Below, piece by piece: positions 60,326-64,000 of a stretch of 64,000 nt of DNA (positions within the stretch are counted from its first letter, which is position 1; the number at the start of each line of letters is the position of its first letter). The translations under genes were made by a program, and so were the position numbers. The notes beneath the pieces were generated by a model, which worked only from the letters and a program-made list of their open reading frames with translations, ran no database searches and was not told the origin of the DNA. Source of the stretch: Ulota crispa. Its lineage: Eukaryota; Streptophyta; Bryopsida; Orthotrichales; Orthotrichaceae. The stretch lies in the NCBI GenBank assembly GCA_963920765.1, contig OY987249.1, positions 20,494,483-20,558,482 on the forward strand, in the 5' to 3' direction.

Positions 60326-60969
60326 CCCCTCACCGCCTAAGGGGACCAAATTGGGTTTCTTTGAATTTTATTCAAAGATGTGCGACCTTTTTTTAAGATT
60401 TTTTTAGTGATTATTATTATTATTCAATTCTTATTGATGTCTAGTTTCAACATTAGGAGTCTAATTTTGAAAATGAATTAACATGGTTTGTCTATTTAAG
60501 ATTTTGTGCAAGGGTGTCTATTGCAAATCTTCACTTTCTAGTGTTGAAGGCTCTTGGAAATGAGCCTCAAGTACACTAGAATTTAGAGAAAAAATCACAT
60601 AAAATATTCAATTTAAAAATTTGTAAAATAGATTTCAAGAAATCTTACATTGATTGGGGTTATGCATGTTATACTTTACATACTCATATTTTTTTGGTAC
60701 CCTAAATTTCAAGTTTGAGATGCAAAAAGAGGATTGAAAAACTTCAAATCACTTTTGTAGTTTTAACACCCTCATGATCAAACATTATAATCTTTCAATC
60801 CATAAGTGATATTGTTGTGATTTCTTTTCCTATGTGATCTATAACATGCCTACTTTGAATTTATATGGTTGCGCTTTAGAAAAAATTGATACAATTGATC
60901 AAAATTTTGGCATTTGTTCACTTTCAAGCAAATTTTGAAATACTCAAAAATACCATGGGCGGTGAGGGG
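60326..60969. mobile_element. TTAA-family element D, 644 bp
   Basis: The ends are CCCCTCACCGCC on both sides (60,326 and reverse-complemented at 60,969), with intact TTAA flanking each (60,322-60,325 and 60,970-60,973). The match extends two bases beyond TTAA (GT / AC). No coding capacity recognised. Confidence 0.75.
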
Positions 60970-60973
60970 TTAA

Positions 60974-61477
60974 ACGTCTTTTGAGTTGTTTTCTTATAAA
61001 GTTTATTGTTGTTGTAACTTTTTTGAAATGGCAGAATACCTTCTTCAAAATGTTGCAAATACAATTATTGAAAAAACCAATAATTGAGGGGACACATTTA
61101 GTGGAATGACTGTATACAAGCTTGGAACAAAATCAAGTGTCCAAATTGTATTAAGAATCAAGACTAAGGGCAAGAGCGAAGTATAATTTGTGTTGATAAG
61201 AAATACAAAATATTGTCCCTTGACTATCTACATATATTTCAATTAGATTAATGTAACTTGCTTCAAACTTAAGTTACCTTTAACATGATGACTCAATCCC
61301 CAAATTGTTATGTTTGCATTCCAAGCAACTTAAAGGTGATAGTTTGTAAATCAACATATTGTCTTTGCATCTTAGGACTTTCCAAGAATCTTCTATGCTA
61401 TATTGTGATGCTTTTATCTTAATCAATAATTGATTGCAAGTTGGAACCAAATAATAATAATTTTACGTTTGTGACAC
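60974..61477. other. AT-rich spacer, no gene seen
   Basis: Nothing recognisable. Confidence 0.45.
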
Positions 61478-61481
61478 TTAA

Positions 61482-62245
61482 TCCCTAAAAGCCTAGCTAT
61501 CCCCTTAGGGGACAAATGGGATTTCAGGCATGTGCTTATAGTTAAACTACTTTGTGTGATGTTCCAAAACCTTTATGGAAGATGGGGAACTCAAAGATCT
61601 ATGTCTCAATCTACGTGCATATCTTATTTTTTCTTCATTCCAATGTTCATTGAAAAAGTTGTGCATGAATTTCTCAAAAACTAAGGAGGGCAGGTAGCCC
61701 AAAAGTTTATGAAAAGTTTTGGTTTGCAAGTAGGTTTGGTTTGGAGAAACTCCATACCTACTCGCAAACTAGAACTTCTCATAAATTTCATCTCATCAAT
61801 CAAAATTGAGTGTTTCAAAGCTTCCCACATATACACTCTACTAAAAAAGTGCATTGGAACCCACTAAATTGTGTAAAGTAGTTTATATTGAGTTCCATGT
61901 TTCCAACGCAAAATTTTGCTAAACAACGTAAAATTTTGCATTGTTCAATAAAATTTTGAGTTGGAAACATGGAACTCAACATAAACTACCTTACATAATT
62001 TAATGGGTATTAACGCAGTTTTCTTGTAGTACATCAATCTAAAGAACCAATTTCAAATTTTTTACTTTAAAAAAAATGAAATTCTTAAAGAGATTTTTGG
62101 TTTGCCCATCCTCCTCCATTTTCTAGAAATTCATGCATAACCTTTTCAATAAATGTCAAAATGAAGAAAAAATTAGATGCCCATTCAAATCTTTGAGTTC
62201 CCCATCTTCCATAAAAGCTTTAGAAAATTACACAAAGTAGTTTGG
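61482..62245. mobile_element. Palindromic TTAA-family derivative K
   Basis: 61,482-61,835 is the reverse complement of the right part of element A, starting with a TTAA-flanked end (TTAA 61,478-61,481, then TCCCTAAAAGCC). 62,041-62,245 is the same part in forward orientation. The two halves face each other around a hairpin MITE at 61,836-62,031. The outer right terminus is missing. Confidence 0.55.
61836..62031. mobile_element. Hairpin MITE with CACTA-like tips, about 196 bp
   Basis: The arms are near-complete inverted repeats (TATATTGAGTTCCATG on the left, its complement on the right). The right tip TTTTCTTGTAGT and left tip CTACTAAAAAAG resemble the CACTACAAGAAAA end. The target duplication is unclear. 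Confidence 0.65.
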
Positions 62246-62735
62246 TTGTAAGTACACTTGCGTACATTAAAAATCAGAATCTTGATTTGAGCCAATCAGC
62301 TTTTTTTAAACTTAAACATGGAGTATAATTGGTCCATTTTGGTAGGAAAAAATATCATTGCATCCTTATGCAATATAAAGCAAGTATACCAAATTCTAGT
62401 TCCTAAAAACCAAAAATCCATTTTTGGTGAAATATTTTGTAAGCAATTCATGGTTTTACATGATAATTTTTTGAATAATAGTAGTGATGAATTTTTGAGA
62501 TTTGATTCCATGGATATGTAGGAAACATCCATATGAACATCTTCCATGCTAAAAAAACCTCCCTTAAGTAACAAAAACTTTACCAGCAAAAGATTCAATG
62601 AAAGTTGTGATAGACCAAAATTTTGTAAAATACATATTTTTTTATGAAAATCAAATTTTGTTGTTGGATTCAAATACTGTAACTAAGTTTGTATCTCTAA
62701 ACATCATATTTTGTTTACTTAACAAAAATCTAGTA

Positions 62736-62740
<5 letters not shown>

Positions 62741-62786
<46 letters not shown>
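62741..62786. repeat. (TA)n microsatellite
   Basis: 46 bp of alternating TA. A shorter tract at 63,033-63,045 lies on the other side of the inserted MITE and may be the displaced remainder. Confidence 0.95.
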
Positions 62787-62789
<3 letters not shown>

Positions 62790-63033
62790 GGAATTACTAC
62801 AGCAACACCCTAAAATGCTAATGGGACACCCCCTATGAGCATGAAAATGTGATTTTTAATAATATTACATTTTTTTTTTGTGTTTGTCATGTTTTCTTTC
62901 AAGGAGGTGATAATGTTGTGATTGAATGAATGATGGGCCACTTAATAAATAAAAAATAGCACTAAATTATCAAATTTCATGCTCAAAAGGGGTGTCTCGT
63001 TAACAATTTAGGGTGTAGCTATAGTAATTCCCT
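62787..63033. mobile_element. Hairpin MITE inserted in the TA tract, about 247 bp
   Basis: The left end is CAGGGAATTACTACAGC. The right end, reverse-complemented, is TAGGGAATTACTATAGC. The inverted similarity continues for about 65 bp (ACACCCTAAA, GACACCCC, GAGCATGA). TA lies on both sides, although in a TA tract this is uninformative. Confidence 0.75.
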
Positions 63034-63350
63034 ATATATATATATTACAAAATTTGGGCCTATGATAAGTTTCACCAAATCTTTTGGAGCTCATATTTTT
63101 TGTTGTTTAGGGGGTTTTTTTAGCATGGATGATGTGCTTATGGTTGTTTCCTACATATCCATGAAATCAAATTTCAAAAATTCATCACCATTGTTTTTCA
63201 ATCAATTATCATGTAAAACCAAGAGTTTCTTATAAAATAATTCACCAAATTTTGATTTTAGGAACTAAAACTTGGTGTGCTTGATTGAAATTGCATAAAG
63301 GTGCAATGATAATTTTTTTGACAAAAATGTACCATTTACACTTCACATTT

Positions 63351-64000
63351 CACCAGAAAATTTGAATGACTAAAATAAGCAGTTGGTAAGATTGGTGTAC
63401 TCCACTATACTTGTGAAAAAATTTGGTGATTGATAAATTATGACAATATGTAACAAGTTTGATGGTGTCAACCACAATCACAATCATCATCTCTGTATAA
63501 GTCAGTTTCAAAGCATTTACATTGTAATATCGAGGACATGAAAAGTGTCTATGCTTTACTGTAAGCAAGGATTATTAAATAACGTTGAACCTACTTTTAT
63601 CACTTTAATTTTTTTTAACGTATGATTAAACAAAGGCATAAATTATAAAAATTGGTTGTCATAACAAAATCAACACTACAGTAACGTTTTTGAATTACAT
63701 AAGTATAGTATGTTACTAAATCTCATTTGGCTACTCTATTACAATCACTCACGAAAAGCTCAAATAATTGATGCATTATGGTTTAGGCTCCTTATCACAT
63801 AAGAATTATCACATAAGAATTCATTGTTACTCAAAAAGTCATGCTAATAAGGCAACATTGTTGAAAATTTAAAATATGGAATGCACCAATACTAAGCAAT
63901 GTACAATTGAAGTTCAAGAATACTCAAGTCGTTTTGGAATCTTTTGGAATCTTGCTATATATAGCTTTTATTAGGAAATGACTAGAATCATTCTACCTTT
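63351..64000. other. AT-rich spacer to the window end, no gene seen
   Basis: Short direct repeats near 63,798-63,820 (ATAAGAATTATCAC). No gene recognised. Confidence 0.45.

Larger units (their letters stand above)
62320..63350. mobile_element. Second foldback copy related to 7131-8001
   Basis: The arms at 62,320-62,580 and 63,095-63,350 are inverted copies of each other. They share peptide-level words with the first element (MDVSYISM.SNLKNSS) and DNA words (CATCCATG.AATCAAAT). The spacer between the arms holds a (TA)n tract and a further MITE. Confidence 0.6.

Overview
The window is nuclear DNA of a green plant (streptophyte). The evidence is four intron-rich protein genes with GT-AG introns, one of them a chloroplast chlorophyll-cycle enzyme with a transit peptide, one a plant-type LAZ1/DUF300 membrane protein and one an ARP3 gene, together with plant transposon families and a relic of the plastid gene psbB inside an intron. 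The species cannot be read from the sequence. The AT-rich, gene-poor spacers and short introns would suit a bryophyte, lycophyte, fern or streptophyte alga as well as a seed plant.

Layout. About 1-35,080 has no convincing gene. It is AT-rich spacer packed with repeats: a 5.4-kb CACTA element with a 3-bp target duplication and an internal 81-bp tandem array, a foldback element with TA ends, a small Helitron with two alternative 5' ends, a MITE pair, a CT-rich minisatellite, two inverted copies of a >1.2-kb dispersed repeat, a Stowaway element and a second CACTA-like element. From 35,081 to 48,058 lies a gene island of higher GC: HCAR (7-hydroxymethyl chlorophyll a reductase, 19 exons, +), a LAZ1/TMEM184-like membrane protein (6 exons, -), and a RecA-fold ATPase resembling SWSAP1 (7 exons, +). 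HCAR and the LAZ1-like gene converge with 445 bp between stop codons. The LAZ1-like and ATPase genes diverge across 1.4 kb. Repeat-rich spacer follows (48,059-52,500), then ARP3 (10 exons, +, 53,054-57,489), then repeat-rich spacer to the end.

Function. The four genes act in unrelated processes: chlorophyll b-to-a conversion in the plastid, membrane or vacuolar function, DNA recombination or repair, and actin nucleation by the ARP2/3 complex. Nothing suggests they work as a cluster. Exon models were built by hand, codon by codon, from splice sites and remembered family conservation. All exon phases close and each model is an exact multiple of three.

The most unusual material is (1) a decayed psbB (CP47) fragment antisense in ARP3 intron 6, (2) a family of elements of about 920 bp and smaller relatives with CCCCTAA... 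inverted ends flanked by TTAA, which resembles piggyBac end structure, (3) nested and palindromic arrangements of these elements, and (4) gene-structure oddities: a GC-AG intron in the LAZ1-like gene and a consensus donor embedded in the terminal codons of ARP3.
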